Source of the DNA: CAZPRW01 sp964577805
GTDB taxonomy: Bacteria; Verrucomicrobiota; Verrucomicrobiia; Opitutales; JAIRKQ01
Assembly (NCBI GenBank): GCA_964577805.1
Contig: CAZOAG010000002.1
Coordinates: 124,001 to 188,000, forward strand
DNA: 64,000 bases
Reading direction: 5' to 3'
Shown: piece after piece, positions 1-8,663 of the stretch
Position numbering within the stretch: the stretch's first letter is position 1
Layout: every line of letters starts with the position of its first letter
Program-made: the position numbers and the translations under genes
The notes under the pieces: model-generated
The model's input: the letters and a program-made list of their open reading frames with translations, nothing else
What the model was told of the DNA's origin: nothing
The model's database searches: none

Positions 1-1945
1 CTGATATTATTTTAGCAGTTACATTTTTTACAAATTCTGGCGCGTTGTCAGATACTGCAGCTGGCCGCATATGACCGTTCAATGGACCACTTGTATCAAC
101 TTTATGCAAATGTTCTAATGTGGTATCGACAGCAATGAAGTTCTTTTGAACAACAGCATCTCCCTTTTTGCTATATGTTTTTTTGATCGCTTGTTTGATC
201 TTTTCGATTGCTTCTTCTCGTGGCAAAATACCAGATATTGCAAAGAAACATGTTTGCATGATGGTATTTATTCTGCCGCCCATACCAGCACGCCGTGCGA
301 CATCATAAGCGTCAATGCTATACAGTTTTATTTTTAATCGTTGAATATCAGATTGAATATCCTGTGGTAAATGCTGCCATACTTCATCATGAGAATATGG
401 TGCGTTCAAAAGGAGGACAGAATTTTCCTTAGAAAATTTTGTTATGTCATACTTGTTCAAGAAGGAATATTGATGACATGCTACAAAATCTGCTTGATCG
501 ACCAAATATGGTGCATCAATTCGTTGTTTTCCAAATCGTAAGTGCGATACTGTCATTGCACCTGATTTTTTGGAATCATAAACAAAATATGCTTGTACAT
601 AATTGTCTGTTTCATTGCCAATGATTTTAATAGTATTTTTATTGGCACCTACTGTTCCATCGGCACCTAGTCCAAAAAACACTGCTTCGAACATATCATT
701 TGACTGCAACTTGAAACTATTATCAATAGATAATGATGTATTCGTGATATCATCATCAATTCCTACAGTAAAATGTTTTTTCGGGGATGGTTTTTTTAGT
801 TCATCAAAAATCGATTTTACCATTGCCGGGGAGAACTCTTTTGACCCTAGTCCATAACGCCCACCAATAATATTAATATTTTTACGAGACGACTGTTCTA
901 ATGCTGATACTATATCTTCAAAAAGAGGTTCTCCAACAGATCCAGATTCCTTTGTCCTGTCAATTACAGCGATTGCTTGTACAGATTCTGGCAGGATCTT
1001 TATGAAATGTTTTACCGAGAATGGACGATATAATCTTACTTTTACCAGTCCAACATTTTCACCATTAATATTTAGATGATTTACAACATGTTCTATAGTA
1101 GAACAAGAAGATCCCATAGCAATGATTACACGATCAGGATGTTCCGATCCGACATATTCAAACGGTTTATAATGTCGTCCTGTCAAATCTCCCAAAAGAT
1201 CCATATATCGTTCAACAATATCGGCTGCATTGTTGTAATAAACATTGCTACGTTCGCGTCCTTGGAAATATACATCAGGGTTCTGTGCTGTTCCGCGAAT
1301 AAATGGGTTGTCTGGTGATAATGATCGTTTACGATATTCTGATATTAAATCCTGTCGTATTATTTTATTTAAAATTTCATCAGAAATATGTGTATATGTA
1401 TTTATTTCATGCGATGTTCTAAAACCATCAAAAAAATGCATAAACGGCAATCGGCATTCTAATGTGGCTGCATGTGCTATACATGCCATATCATGTGCTT
1501 CTTGTACAGTATTAGATGCTAGCATAGCGAACCCTGTCTGCCGACATGCCATGACATCAGAATGATCTCCAAAAATCGACAACCCATGTGTTGCTATACT
1601 ACGGGCAGTAACATGCATGACGAACGATGTTAATTCTCCCGCGATTTTGTACATATTAGGGATCATCAATAATAATCCTTGTGATGCTGTGAATGTTGTC
1701 GTTAATGCACCTGTCATCAATGATCCGTGTATCGCACCAGCAGCTCCACCCTCTGATTGCATTTCCATGATCGATGGTGTTGTTCCGAAAATATTTTTTC
1801 TGCCATTTGTTGCCCACTCATCACAATGTTCTGCCATTGCAGATGAAGGAGTGATTGGGTAGATTGCAATTACTTCATTTAGGCGATATGCAATATCAGC
1901 TGTTGCTTCATTTGCATCACTAATACAAAATTCATCGTTCTTCAT
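1..1945 (-). CDS. nifJ: Pyruvate:ferredoxin (flavodoxin) oxidoreductase, N-terminal part, cut by window edge
   Basis: The minus-strand frame is open from an ATG at 1943-1945 to the window edge, about 648 codons. The family is normally close to 1,200 residues, so the C-terminal ferredoxin and TPP-binding parts lie outside. Residues 29-35 read YPITPSS, the hallmark of the PFOR N-terminal domain, and a QSEGGAAGA segment near residue 62 follows as in the family. The enzyme decarboxylates pyruvate to acetyl-CoA with reduction of ferredoxin or flavodoxin. It is oxygen-sensitive, which suggests an anaerobic or microaerobic niche. The gene is divergent from the CPBP protease gene, with about 90 bp between them. 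Identification is firm; what follows it is unseen. Confidence 0.93.
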   Translation of the reverse strand, partial: MKNDEFCISDANEATADIAYRLNEVIAIYPITPSSAMAEHCDEWATNGRKNIFGTTPSIMEMQSEGGAAGAIHGSLMTGALTTTFTASQGLLLMIPNMYKIAGELTSFVMHVTARSIATHGLSIFGDHSDVMACRQTGFAMLASNTVQEAHDMACIAHAATLECRLPFMHFFDGFRTSHEINTYTHISDEILNKIIRQDLISEYRKRSLSPDNPFIRGTAQNPDVYFQGRERSNVYYNNAADIVERYMDLLGDLTGRHYKPFEYVGSEHPDRVIIAMGSSCSTIEHVVNHLNINGENVGLVKVRLYRPFSVKHFIKILPESVQAIAVIDRTKESGSVGEPLFEDIVSALEQSSRKNINIIGGRYGLGSKEFSPAMVKSIFDELKKPSPKKHFTVGIDDDITNTSLSIDNSFKLQSNDMFEAVFFGLGADGTVGANKNTIKIIGNETDNYVQAYFVYDSKKSGAMTVSHLRFGKQRIDAPYLVDQADFVACHQYSFLNKYDITKFSKENSVLLLNAPYSHDEVWQHLPQDIQSDIQRLKIKLYSIDAYDVARRAGMGGRINTIMQTCFFAISGILPREEAIEKIKQAIKKTYSKKGDAVVQKNFIAVDTTLEHLHKVDTSGPLNGHMRPAAVSDNAPEFVKNVTAKIIS

Positions 1946-2033
1946 AAATCCCGCTATCTACACTGATGATTTATGCCATCTTTTGCAAGGGATATTTTTC
2001 TAATCACTATGATGATTTTATGGTAAATATCAT

Positions 2034-2903
2034 GTGTTGACTCGTATTGACATAATACCACTGTCATGTTGCATGTGTGCCTTACAGTTCGTTGCCATAA
2101 TATTATTATCATTTTTTGTAATTTGTGGCATTCATCGATGTATGAATCGTCCTAGTGATAACATAGGGGTTTCTCCATTATTCATGCCATCACGACGGTT
2201 TTTATTTGTATTTGCGATATACGTTTTGGTCAGTTTTTGTTTGCCAGTAATTATTAATTCTACCTGTTGTCTTTTTTCATTTTTTAAAAATCAATCATTG
2301 TTCGATCGTACCGTCATAGTACAATGTATGGTCCTTTTGTTAATATTATCTGCGATAATATATTGTTATAATAAATTCTGGACTGCTGAACGATATGTGA
2401 TGTCACATCGTTCGTTGTATAAAACAATATCTGGTTCAATATATTCTTTTGGTGTATATGGTGGTATATTATTGCTGACATCAATATTATGGTTCGCAAC
2501 AATATGGTTTTTACGTGGCCATGGTATCAATATTCCATTATATTCACAAGATGCCATCATTCTATTGCTTGGTGTCAGCAAAATATATCATGTCATATTA
2601 TTTATTGTAATTGCAGTATTTTTAGCACCAATTGTTGAAGAAATAGTATTCAGGTATTGGATATATCGATATTTTAAAGGGAAAATTAATGTGATATGGG
2701 CAAGTGTTATTACTGGTATAGTATTTGCAAGTATGCATAATAATTTTGTAGCATTTGTACCATTGTTTGTTCTTAGTATATGTTTATGTCGCGTATATGA
2801 ACGATATGGAGATATTCGCTCTCCTATGATCATTCATGGATTATTCAATGCTATGAATATATTTTTCATTCTTGCTGGGGGTGGGTATGGACAATGTGTT
2901 TGA
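2034..2903 (+). CDS. CPBP family intramembrane metalloprotease
   Basis: This 289-residue membrane protein has about seven hydrophobic segments. The three glutamyl-protease motifs of the CPBP (CAAX protease/bacteriocin-processing, Abi) family are in order near the C-terminus: EEIVFR at about residues 202-207, FASMH ending near residue 235, and HGLFN at about 267-271. These residues would form the intramembrane metal site. The substrate is unknown; relatives process prenylated or signal peptides, or act in self-immunity. The start used is GTG at 2034; an in-frame ATG lies at 2073 and no clear Shine-Dalgarno supports either. The 3' end overlaps the tsaE start, so the two are probably co-transcribed. 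Confidence 0.82.
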   Translation: MLTRIDIIPLSCCMCALQFVAIILLSFFVICGIHRCMNRPSDNIGVSPLFMPSRRFLFVFAIYVLVSFCLPVIINSTCCLFSFFKNQSLFDRTVIVQCMVLLLILSAIIYCYNKFWTAERYVMSHRSLYKTISGSIYSFGVYGGILLLTSILWFATIWFLRGHGINIPLYSQDAIILLLGVSKIYHVILFIVIAVFLAPIVEEIVFRYWIYRYFKGKINVIWASVITGIVFASMHNNFVAFVPLFVLSICLCRVYERYGDIRSPMIIHGLFNAMNIFFILAGGGYGQCV

Positions 2904-3336
2904 TCATGAAATTATTACAAAAACATCAGATGAGACACAAGATATTGCATGTGAGTTCATAAAAAATATTCCAGAAAATGTATCGATAGCATTGGTCGGT
3001 GATTTGGGTGCAGGAAAAACAACTTTTGTTAAAGGGCTTGCACGTGCGATAGGAATAAACACTGTCGTTAACAGTCCATCGTTTGACATTGTTCATATTC
3101 ATAGTGGTGAAAAAATATTGATCCATGTAGATGCATATCGTTTGGATGGTTCACAAGAATCTGCCAATGGATTGTTTTTAGATGATTATTTGATCCCACC
3201 ATATTATTTAATAGTGGAATGGCCACGTTTATTGTATGGGTTCTGTAATAATTGCGATTTTACTGTATCATTTAAAATTTTATCAGATAACTCGCATAGT
3301 ATAATGGTGCATGATAATCGCAAAATAAAAGAATGA
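2887..3336 (+). CDS. tsaE: tRNA threonylcarbamoyladenosine biosynthesis ATPase TsaE
   Basis: This 149-residue P-loop protein carries the Walker A motif GDLGAGKTT from about residue 38, the SPSF segment after it, and the C-terminal VEWP motif near residue 110 typical of TsaE (YjeE). TsaE supports TsaB/TsaD in making the t6A modification of ANN-decoding tRNAs in the cytoplasm. ATG at 2887 is preferred over a TTG 15 bases upstream because it gives the family's usual N-terminus. It overlaps the last codons of the CPBP gene by 17 bases. Length matches the family. Confidence 0.92.
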   Translation: MDNVFDHEIITKTSDETQDIACEFIKNIPENVSIALVGDLGAGKTTFVKGLARAIGINTVVNSPSFDIVHIHSGEKILIHVDAYRLDGSQESANGLFLDDYLIPPYYLIVEWPRLLYGFCNNCDFTVSFKILSDNSHSIMVHDNRKIKE

Positions 3337-3401
3337 TGGTATACGATTTAAAGATTGAGAATGTGATATTTTTATATTAAATGGTCGTTGGCCTAGTTAT
3401 C

Positions 3402-3674
3402 ATGAGTGAGTCATTAATTTTAAGTGTAACATCGAAAGCCCTGATATTGGTATTAGTATTGTCAATGCCGCCTATTTTGGTAGCGACAATTGTTGGATTA
3501 ATGATTAGTTTGATACAAGCACTGACGCAAATACAAGAACAGACATTAGGATTTGCTGTAAAATTGATTTGTGTCACTATCGTATTGATGTTGACGACAT
3601 ATTGGATTGGTGGTGAAATTTTAGAGTTTACGAATTATTTATTCAGTGATTTCCCTTCAATGGCACAATATTAG
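3402..3674 (+). CDS. sctS: Type III secretion export apparatus protein SctS
   Basis: A 90-residue protein with two transmembrane helices separated by the conserved TQIQEQTL turn, as in SctS/FliQ. From ATG 3402 (MSESL...) it has the family length; an in-frame ATG at 3381 would add seven residues. SctS helps build the inner-membrane export gate together with SctR and SctT. FliQ of flagella is a close paralogue, but the downstream partners are of virulence type, so SctS is the better name. No sctR lies directly upstream; tsaE does, 65 bp away. No flagellar gene is seen in the window. Confidence 0.88.
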   Translation: MSESLILSVTSKALILVLVLSMPPILVATIVGLMISLIQALTQIQEQTLGFAVKLICVTIVLMLTTYWIGGEILEFTNYLFSDFPSMAQY

Positions 3675-3690
3675 TCAATTTCGATGGCAT

Positions 3691-4482
3691 ATGGACCTTC
3701 CGATTAAAGAAATTGCTAGCTTATGTGCGCTTATCGTCGTGTGCATGGTACGTATGGCAGCAGCATTATCTATAGCACCGTTTTTTTCACGACAATTTGT
3801 TGTAGGCACAAGTCGCAATGTTGTAATCTTTGCGTTATGTATGCCATTATTTTTGCACCTCATTCCTACATTGCCGCAAGGAGATGTAACACTGTTGACG
3901 ATGGGTGCTATTTTGATAAAAGAAGCAGTCATAGGGATAGTATTGGGGTTTGTTACTAGTTTTATTTTTTATGCAGCTGAGGGTGTAGGATTTATTGTTG
4001 ATGTTCAACGTGGTGCATCAATGGCAACGATATTCGATCCAATGGCTGGTTCACAGACATCATTGATGGGAAGTTTTTTGATCCAAATGATGTCCGTAGC
4101 ATTCTTTTCTGCTGGTGGATTTCTGTTTTTTTTATCATTGATGTACAAGACGTACCAACTATGGCCAGTGTTTACATGTTTCCCGACATTCCAGACAGGA
4201 TTTGCAGTATTTTTTAATGATTTTTTGAATCAATTAATGGCAGTTATCTTCTGTTTGAGCGCACCAATATTAATAGTATTATTCCTGTCGGAATTTGGGC
4301 TAGGGTTGGTCAATCGATTTGCTCCGCAATTGAATGTATTCTTCTTGTCGATGCCGATCAAGAGCTGGGTATCGATGTTGTTCTTATTGATGTATATGCC
4401 ATGTTTGGGGTATTTTTTTGAAAAATATTTTACAGTAGAGAGCAAATTATTAGAATTTATTAATGTTTTTCTTGTGCCATGA
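3691..4482 (+). CDS. sctT: Type III secretion export apparatus protein SctT
   Basis: This 263-residue polytopic membrane protein of the SctT/FliR family forms part of the export gate. A segment in the middle third reads GFIVDVQRGASMA followed by TIFDPMAGSQTS. That is the pattern of injectisome SctT (YscT/SpaR) rather than flagellar FliR, which has no matching VDxQRG stretch. ATG 3691 lies 16 bp after the sctS stop and gives a normal N-terminus; a GTG at 3646 inside sctS is less likely. The stop overlaps the sctU start (ATGA), so the three genes form one transcription unit. Confidence 0.92.
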   Translation: MDLPIKEIASLCALIVVCMVRMAAALSIAPFFSRQFVVGTSRNVVIFALCMPLFLHLIPTLPQGDVTLLTMGAILIKEAVIGIVLGFVTSFIFYAAEGVGFIVDVQRGASMATIFDPMAGSQTSLMGSFLIQMMSVAFFSAGGFLFFLSLMYKTYQLWPVFTCFPTFQTGFAVFFNDFLNQLMAVIFCLSAPILIVLFLSEFGLGLVNRFAPQLNVFFLSMPIKSWVSMLFLLMYMPCLGYFFEKYFTVESKLLEFINVFLVP

Positions 4483-5564
4483 GTGGTGAAAAAACAGAAA
4501 TGCCTACCCCCAAGCGATTGCGAGATGCACGCAAAAAGGGACAAGTGTCGAAGAGCACGGATGTTGTTTCGACAGCATTATTGATAGGATTATTTGCGTA
4601 TGTTGGGTGTGGTTGGGGATCTCATTTGCACAGATTGGGAGAATTATTAGTCTTCCCAGTAGATTATTTGACGCAAGAATTCCAAATGGCATATCCCAAT
4701 GTTATCAAGGGTATATTTATAGAATCCTTGAAGTTTATATTGCCAGTATTGGGGATTTGTATGGTGATGGCAATCATAGCAAATTGTGGACAAATAGGAT
4801 TTTTGATAACATTTGAAACGATAAAGCCAGATATAAAAAAGATCAACCCAGCAGATAAAATAAAACACATTTTTTCGAAAAAGAATCTTTTTGAATTTTT
4901 GAAATCTTCTTTCAAAATAATTTTTTTAGGGATTTTAATATATCTTGTAATAAAGACTTTGATACGTGATTTATTATTGTTGCCATTTTGTGGATTAAAG
5001 GGGACGATAGATATTCTTGGGCCGATCATGCGACGATTTGCATATAATGTACTATTTGCGTATATTGTTGTAGCATGTATAGATTTTGTCTTTCAAAAAC
5101 GTGATTTCATGAATAAAATGAAAATGACGAAGGATGAGGTCAAACGGGAGTATAAGGAAATGGAAGGTGATCCACAAATAAAAGGTAAGCGCAAACAGAT
5201 TCATCGTGAAATGGTTGAACAGGATGCCCCGCGCCGTACTAAAAAAGCGAGTGCTTTGATTACCAATCCTGAACATATTGCAGTAGCGATTTACTATGAT
5301 ATGAAGAATAAGGGTGCATCATTGCCGATTATTCTTGCTAGTGGACATGGTGCAATAGCAGAAGAAATGATACGTGTAGCGCGCGAGAACAATATTCCAA
5401 TCATGCGTAATGTTCCACTAGCACACTCTTTGATGGATGTTGGTGAAGTCATGACATTTATTCCGACGGAATTAATAGAGCCTGTTGCGGAAGTTTTGCG
5501 ATGGGTATATGAGATGAAAGAGCAGCATGAACAAGGAATTGGATTAGAGGGCGAGTCGTGGTGA
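4479..5564 (+). CDS. sctU: Type III secretion switch protein SctU with NPEH cleavage-site variant
   Basis: A 361-residue protein starting MSGEKTEMPTPKRLRDAR, the signature N-terminus of injectisome SctU (YscU). Four membrane segments are followed by a charged linker and the cytoplasmic autoprotease domain. SctU switches export from early needle subunits to late substrates after self-cleavage between Asn and Pro of NPTH. Here the motif reads NPEH: the Asn, Pro and His are kept and Thr is replaced by Glu. The C-terminal domain continues with IMRNVPLAHSL, which resembles chlamydial SctU. It overlaps sctT by 4 bp and is the last gene before a roughly 690-bp intergenic region. Whether it self-cleaves cannot be told from sequence. 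Confidence 0.94.
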   Translation: MSGEKTEMPTPKRLRDARKKGQVSKSTDVVSTALLIGLFAYVGCGWGSHLHRLGELLVFPVDYLTQEFQMAYPNVIKGIFIESLKFILPVLGICMVMAIIANCGQIGFLITFETIKPDIKKINPADKIKHIFSKKNLFEFLKSSFKIIFLGILIYLVIKTLIRDLLLLPFCGLKGTIDILGPIMRRFAYNVLFAYIVVACIDFVFQKRDFMNKMKMTKDEVKREYKEMEGDPQIKGKRKQIHREMVEQDAPRRTKKASALITNPEHIAVAIYYDMKNKGASLPIILASGHGAIAEEMIRVARENNIPIMRNVPLAHSLMDVGEVMTFIPTELIEPVAEVLRWVYEMKEQHEQGIGLEGESW

Positions 5565-5848
5565 GTGTTTTGCAGTGCTAGATTTCCCGAACAGTGGTTC
5601 CCTCATTCTTCTTTTTTAAAAAATCTTTTGGAGAAATATCTCCTTGTGTTGTTTTTTTTGATCTTAGTTGTTGCCGTCGACTTTTGTATATTCTTATGTA
5701 AATTCTACATCATCAAATTAGTTATCACGTATCAATAGAAGAACGAGTGCTGGATTTATGTGTTGTGTTTTGATTTATAAATTCTGCTTTTTAATTTGAA
5801 AGTGCTCTTGATTTAATGTTTTTTCAGCGCTAGCATTTTTGTTTGCAT

Positions 5849-5922
5849 GCCCGCCGAAGATCCGAGAGCCCGCCGAAGATCCGAGAGCCCGCCGAAGATC
5901 CGAGAGCCCGCCGAAGATCCGA
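5849..5922. repeat. 19-bp GC-rich tandem repeat (minisatellite), at least 3.9 copies
   Basis: The unit GCCCGCCGAAGATCCGAGA repeats exactly, with copies starting at 5849, 5868, 5887 and 5906. The last visible copy is cut by the N run, so true copy number is unknown. It is strongly GC-rich inside an AT-rich intergenic region. After the gap only GAGCC resembles the unit. The unit is not a multiple of three, which argues against a coding repeat. Confidence 0.97.
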
Positions 5923-6022
5923 NNNNNNNNNNNNNNNNNNNNNNNNNNNNNNNNNNNNNNNNNNNNNNNNNNNNNNNNNNNNNNNNNNNNNNNNNNNNNN
6001 NNNNNNNNNNNNNNNNNNNNNN
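5923..6022. other. Assembly gap of exactly 100 N
   Basis: A run of 100 N starts inside the 19-bp tandem repeat. The round length indicates a gap of unknown true size, probably collapsed repeat copies. Confidence 0.97.
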
Positions 6023-6258
6023 GAGCCGACAATCTACCGTTGCCGGGTGTGATGGTATGTGCCTAGTTTTTATAAATTAAGATAGTGGTGTTCTGTGTAC
6101 AAGACATAAAATTAATACTGAGCAGTCGATAAAATACTTTTTTTAAAAAATTGATCGTGAGGACAGTGTTCAAAACGCGACAGATCGACGATCTGGTCAA
6201 TATGCTTTAGTTTTCTAATATCAAAAGTCGCAAAGGTAGTTTTTTCAAAAAAATTAAA

Positions 6259-7581
6259 TCATGCAACGTTCATGAAATTTTCCATGCGTTGTTGTGCGAT
6301 GGACTTCGGCAATACATGCAATAGTCCAAAGAAGCTCGGTCCAACATTCCGACCAGAAACTGCAAATCGTACACTATGTATATATTCACCAGTAGTGGTA
6401 TTGTTTTTTTCGGCTAATTGATGAACATAGTTTTCAATGTCTTGCTCTGATAATTTAAACGACGATTGTGAAAAAATGTCATAAAATTCTTTTACGCGCA
6501 GTTTAACATCACATTTTGTCCGCAATTTTTCCAATAATGTTTCATCGTATGATATTTTATCAGAAAAGAAATACGAAACAAATTCAGGCAATTCAGAAAA
6601 TGATCGTAACTTTTCTTGGCACAGTAACAGTACGTTATCAACATACATATCATCATATTTAGATAGGTTAACGTGCGCCTCTTGCAGTACTGATTTCCCG
6701 CGAGTGCAATATTTATCGGCTTGCAATGTCCGCAGATATGACGTGTTGAAATATGACATCTTTTTTTCGTCGAACCGTGCATTGTTTTTATTGATATCAG
6801 CAATATCAAATATTTGAACAATTTCTTCTATAGGCAATATCTCGCGATCATTTTTGGGGGACCATCCTAGCAAGCATAAATAATTTCTAACGGCATCAGA
6901 GATGAACAGGTTTTTTCCATAATCTTCTATCAATGCACCGGTGTCGCGTTTGCTCATCTTCCCTGTGCCATGTGATTTCAATATCAATGGGATATGTGCA
7001 AAAACTGGTGGTTGTGCGCCAAATGCTTTGAACAATTCTACGTGCTTGCTCGTATTTGACAAATGATCTTCCCCACGTATGACATGCGTGATTCTCATCA
7101 ACATATCGTCGACAACGTTTACAAGATGGAATACAGGCTTCCCGTTCGATCTAACAATTACAAAATCTTTTTCCTCTTTGCGGACGACATCACCACGGAT
7201 TCTATCGTGAATCGTTTGTGGTTCCCCGGACACCTTAAAATACACAGCTCCATCCTTGTCGTACGCTCTGCCGGCATTTTTGAGCATTTCAACGTGATGT
7301 TTGTAGATTTCGGAGCGCTGACTCTGAAAATATGGCCCGTAATCTCCACCAACGTCTGGGCCTTCATCCCACTGTAGTCCTAGCCATCGGAGACCATCCA
7401 ATAATACATCAAGATATTCTTTGCGGTCACGTTCGTCGTCTGTATCTTCGATACGAAGGACGAATGTACCATTTGTGTGACGAGCGTATAGCCAATTGAA
7501 CAATGCCGTCCTGGCACTGCCTATATGAAAAAATCCAGTTGGGCTAGGAGCGAACCGTACTCGCACATGGTCATCCGTCAT
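6259..7581 (-). CDS. gltX: Glutamyl-tRNA synthetase
   Basis: This 440-residue class I aminoacyl-tRNA synthetase charges tRNA-Glu. The N-terminus has VRFAPSPTGFFHIGSAR, with the HIGH-type motif as HIGS at about residues 19-22, and the GKMSKRDTG loop follows near residue 208. An anticodon-binding helical region makes up the C-terminal third. It is somewhat shorter than the usual 460-500 residues. An AAGGAAG Shine-Dalgarno precedes the ATG. It lies 10 bp downstream of rplS and is probably in the same transcription unit as rpsP-trmD-rplS. Whether it also mischarges tRNA-Gln cannot be judged here. Confidence 0.95.
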   Translation of the reverse strand: MTDDHVRVRFAPSPTGFFHIGSARTALFNWLYARHTNGTFVLRIEDTDDERDRKEYLDVLLDGLRWLGLQWDEGPDVGGDYGPYFQSQRSEIYKHHVEMLKNAGRAYDKDGAVYFKVSGEPQTIHDRIRGDVVRKEEKDFVIVRSNGKPVFHLVNVVDDMLMRITHVIRGEDHLSNTSKHVELFKAFGAQPPVFAHIPLILKSHGTGKMSKRDTGALIEDYGKNLFISDAVRNYLCLLGWSPKNDREILPIEEIVQIFDIADINKNNARFDEKKMSYFNTSYLRTLQADKYCTRGKSVLQEAHVNLSKYDDMYVDNVLLLCQEKLRSFSELPEFVSYFFSDKISYDETLLEKLRTKCDVKLRVKEFYDIFSQSSFKLSEQDIENYVHQLAEKNNTTTGEYIHSVRFAVSGRNVGPSFFGLLHVLPKSIAQQRMENFMNVA

Positions 7582-7591
7582 GATAACTTCC

Positions 7592-7957
7592 TTATTTTGT
7601 AAGTTCTAGTCGCTTTTCTTGTACTTGCATTGCGCTCTTGCCAATGCGATTGCGCATGTAATATATCTTGGCACGTAATGTTTTGCTCTCTCTGTCAACA
7701 GTGATTTTCGATATAGCAGGTGAGTTGATGTTAAATATACGCTCTACTCCTTCACCATATGAGATTTTGCGAACTGTAAATGTTTCATTGATACCATGGC
7801 CACGACGGGCAATAACAATACCAGAAAATATTTGAATTCTTTCTTTATCGCCTTCTTTTACTAATGTGTGAACGCTTACTCCATCGCCTACTTTAAAAAC
7901 ATGACGGTCGTTCTTGATTTGACTACCTGTTACGATTTGCTCTATTTCTTGATTCAT
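7592..7957 (-). CDS. rplS: 50S ribosomal protein L19
   Basis: A 121-residue protein from the ATG at 7955-7957 (MNQEIEQIV...) after an AAGGAA Shine-Dalgarno. The body matches bL19, including RIQIFSGIVIARRGHG and the FTVRKIS stretch; the C-terminus reads KIYYMRNRIGKSA. L19 sits at the 30S-50S interface. The start codon overlaps the trmD stop by four bases, the usual arrangement in the rpsP-trmD-rplS operon. A longer open frame upstream is trmD read in another frame. Confidence 0.96.
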   Translation of the reverse strand: MNQEIEQIVTGSQIKNDRHVFKVGDGVSVHTLVKEGDKERIQIFSGIVIARRGHGINETFTVRKISYGEGVERIFNINSPAISKITVDRESKTLRAKIYYMRNRIGKSAMQVQEKRLELTK

Positions 7958-8640
7958 TTTAAAGTTCCTTCCTTGATTAAATCTGGCCGGCGAGACATCG
8001 TCCGTGATACTCGTTGTTGATGCCTCCACTTTGCGATCTCAGCATGGTTGCCAGATAACAATACGTTAGGTACGCACATGCCATTAAAACATTCTGGGCG
8101 TGTATATTGTGGAAACGAAAGTAGTCCATCACTAAAACTATCTTGCATTAGTGAACACTCACCTCCCAATACACCAGGTATATGTCTGGCGACTGCATCG
8201 ATCAATACTGCGGTTGCTAAATTCCCATTGGTCAAAACATAATCTCCTATAGAGATTTCTTGATCGACGACAGATTCTCGTATCCGTTCATCAATACCTT
8301 CGTAATGACCTGAAATGACGATGATATGTTGCTTCTGTGCTAGGTCTTGTGCTATGGATGTTGTTAGTGGAACTCCATCTGGACACATGTAGACAACATG
8401 AGAATCGTGTTTTTTTAATGATTGTACCGCAGAAAATATTGGTTCAGGCTTCATTACCATTCCTGAACCACCGCCAAATGGGCTATCATCGGTCAAATGA
8501 TGCTTGTCTGATGTCCAGTCGCGTATATTGTGCAAATTTACACTTAACAAATGATTGTCGACAGCACGCCCAATCATGCTACACGATATGAATCCATACA
8601 GCATTTCCGGGAATAATGACAGACTGTCGAATACTAACAT
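7954..8640 (-). CDS. trmD: tRNA (guanine-N1-)-methyltransferase TrmD
   Basis: This 228-residue SPOUT methyltransferase makes m1G37 in tRNAs, preventing frameshifting. Visible motifs are DDSPFGGGSGMV in the N-terminal half, SGHYEGIDERIRE, SIGDYVLTNGN (the knot with the SAM site) and LLSGNH near the C-terminus. ATG at 8638-8640 gives MLVFDSLSLFPEM, the family's usual beginning. It follows rpsP by about 23 bp and overlaps rplS by 4 bp. Length is normal. Confidence 0.96.
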   Translation of the reverse strand: MLVFDSLSLFPEMLYGFISCSMIGRAVDNHLLSVNLHNIRDWTSDKHHLTDDSPFGGGSGMVMKPEPIFSAVQSLKKHDSHVVYMCPDGVPLTTSIAQDLAQKQHIIVISGHYEGIDERIRESVVDQEISIGDYVLTNGNLATAVLIDAVARHIPGVLGGECSLMQDSFSDGLLSFPQYTRPECFNGMCVPNVLLSGNHAEIAKWRHQQRVSRTMSRRPDLIKEGTLK

Positions 8641-8663
8641 TTTACAACTGACCCTAGACTGTG

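Larger units (their letters stand above)
5565..6258. other. Intergenic region between sctU and gltX, contains minisatellite and gap
   Basis: About 690 bp between the ends of the convergent sctU and gltX genes. The left 280 bp is AT-rich with no recognisable gene or clear terminator. The centre holds a GC-rich tandem repeat that runs into a 100-N gap. The right 235 bp contains several T and A runs but no gene I can support. Open frames reported across the N run are artefacts of the repeat. Confidence 0.8.

Noticed and set aside
1245..1862. Plus-strand ORFs at 1076-1862
   Set aside because: They are shadows of the minus-strand nifJ reading frame.
3381..5564. Flagellar fliQ-fliR-flhB operon
   Set aside because: SctT and SctU carry injectisome-specific sequence (VDVQRGAS, MSGEKTEMPTPK), and no other flagellar gene is seen.
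5849..5922. CRISPR array
   Set aside because: The units follow each other without spacers, so it is a plain tandem repeat.
5839..6080. Open frames across the first minisatellite and N run
   Set aside because: They exist in all three forward frames only because the repeat and N lack stops; the unit length is not a multiple of three.
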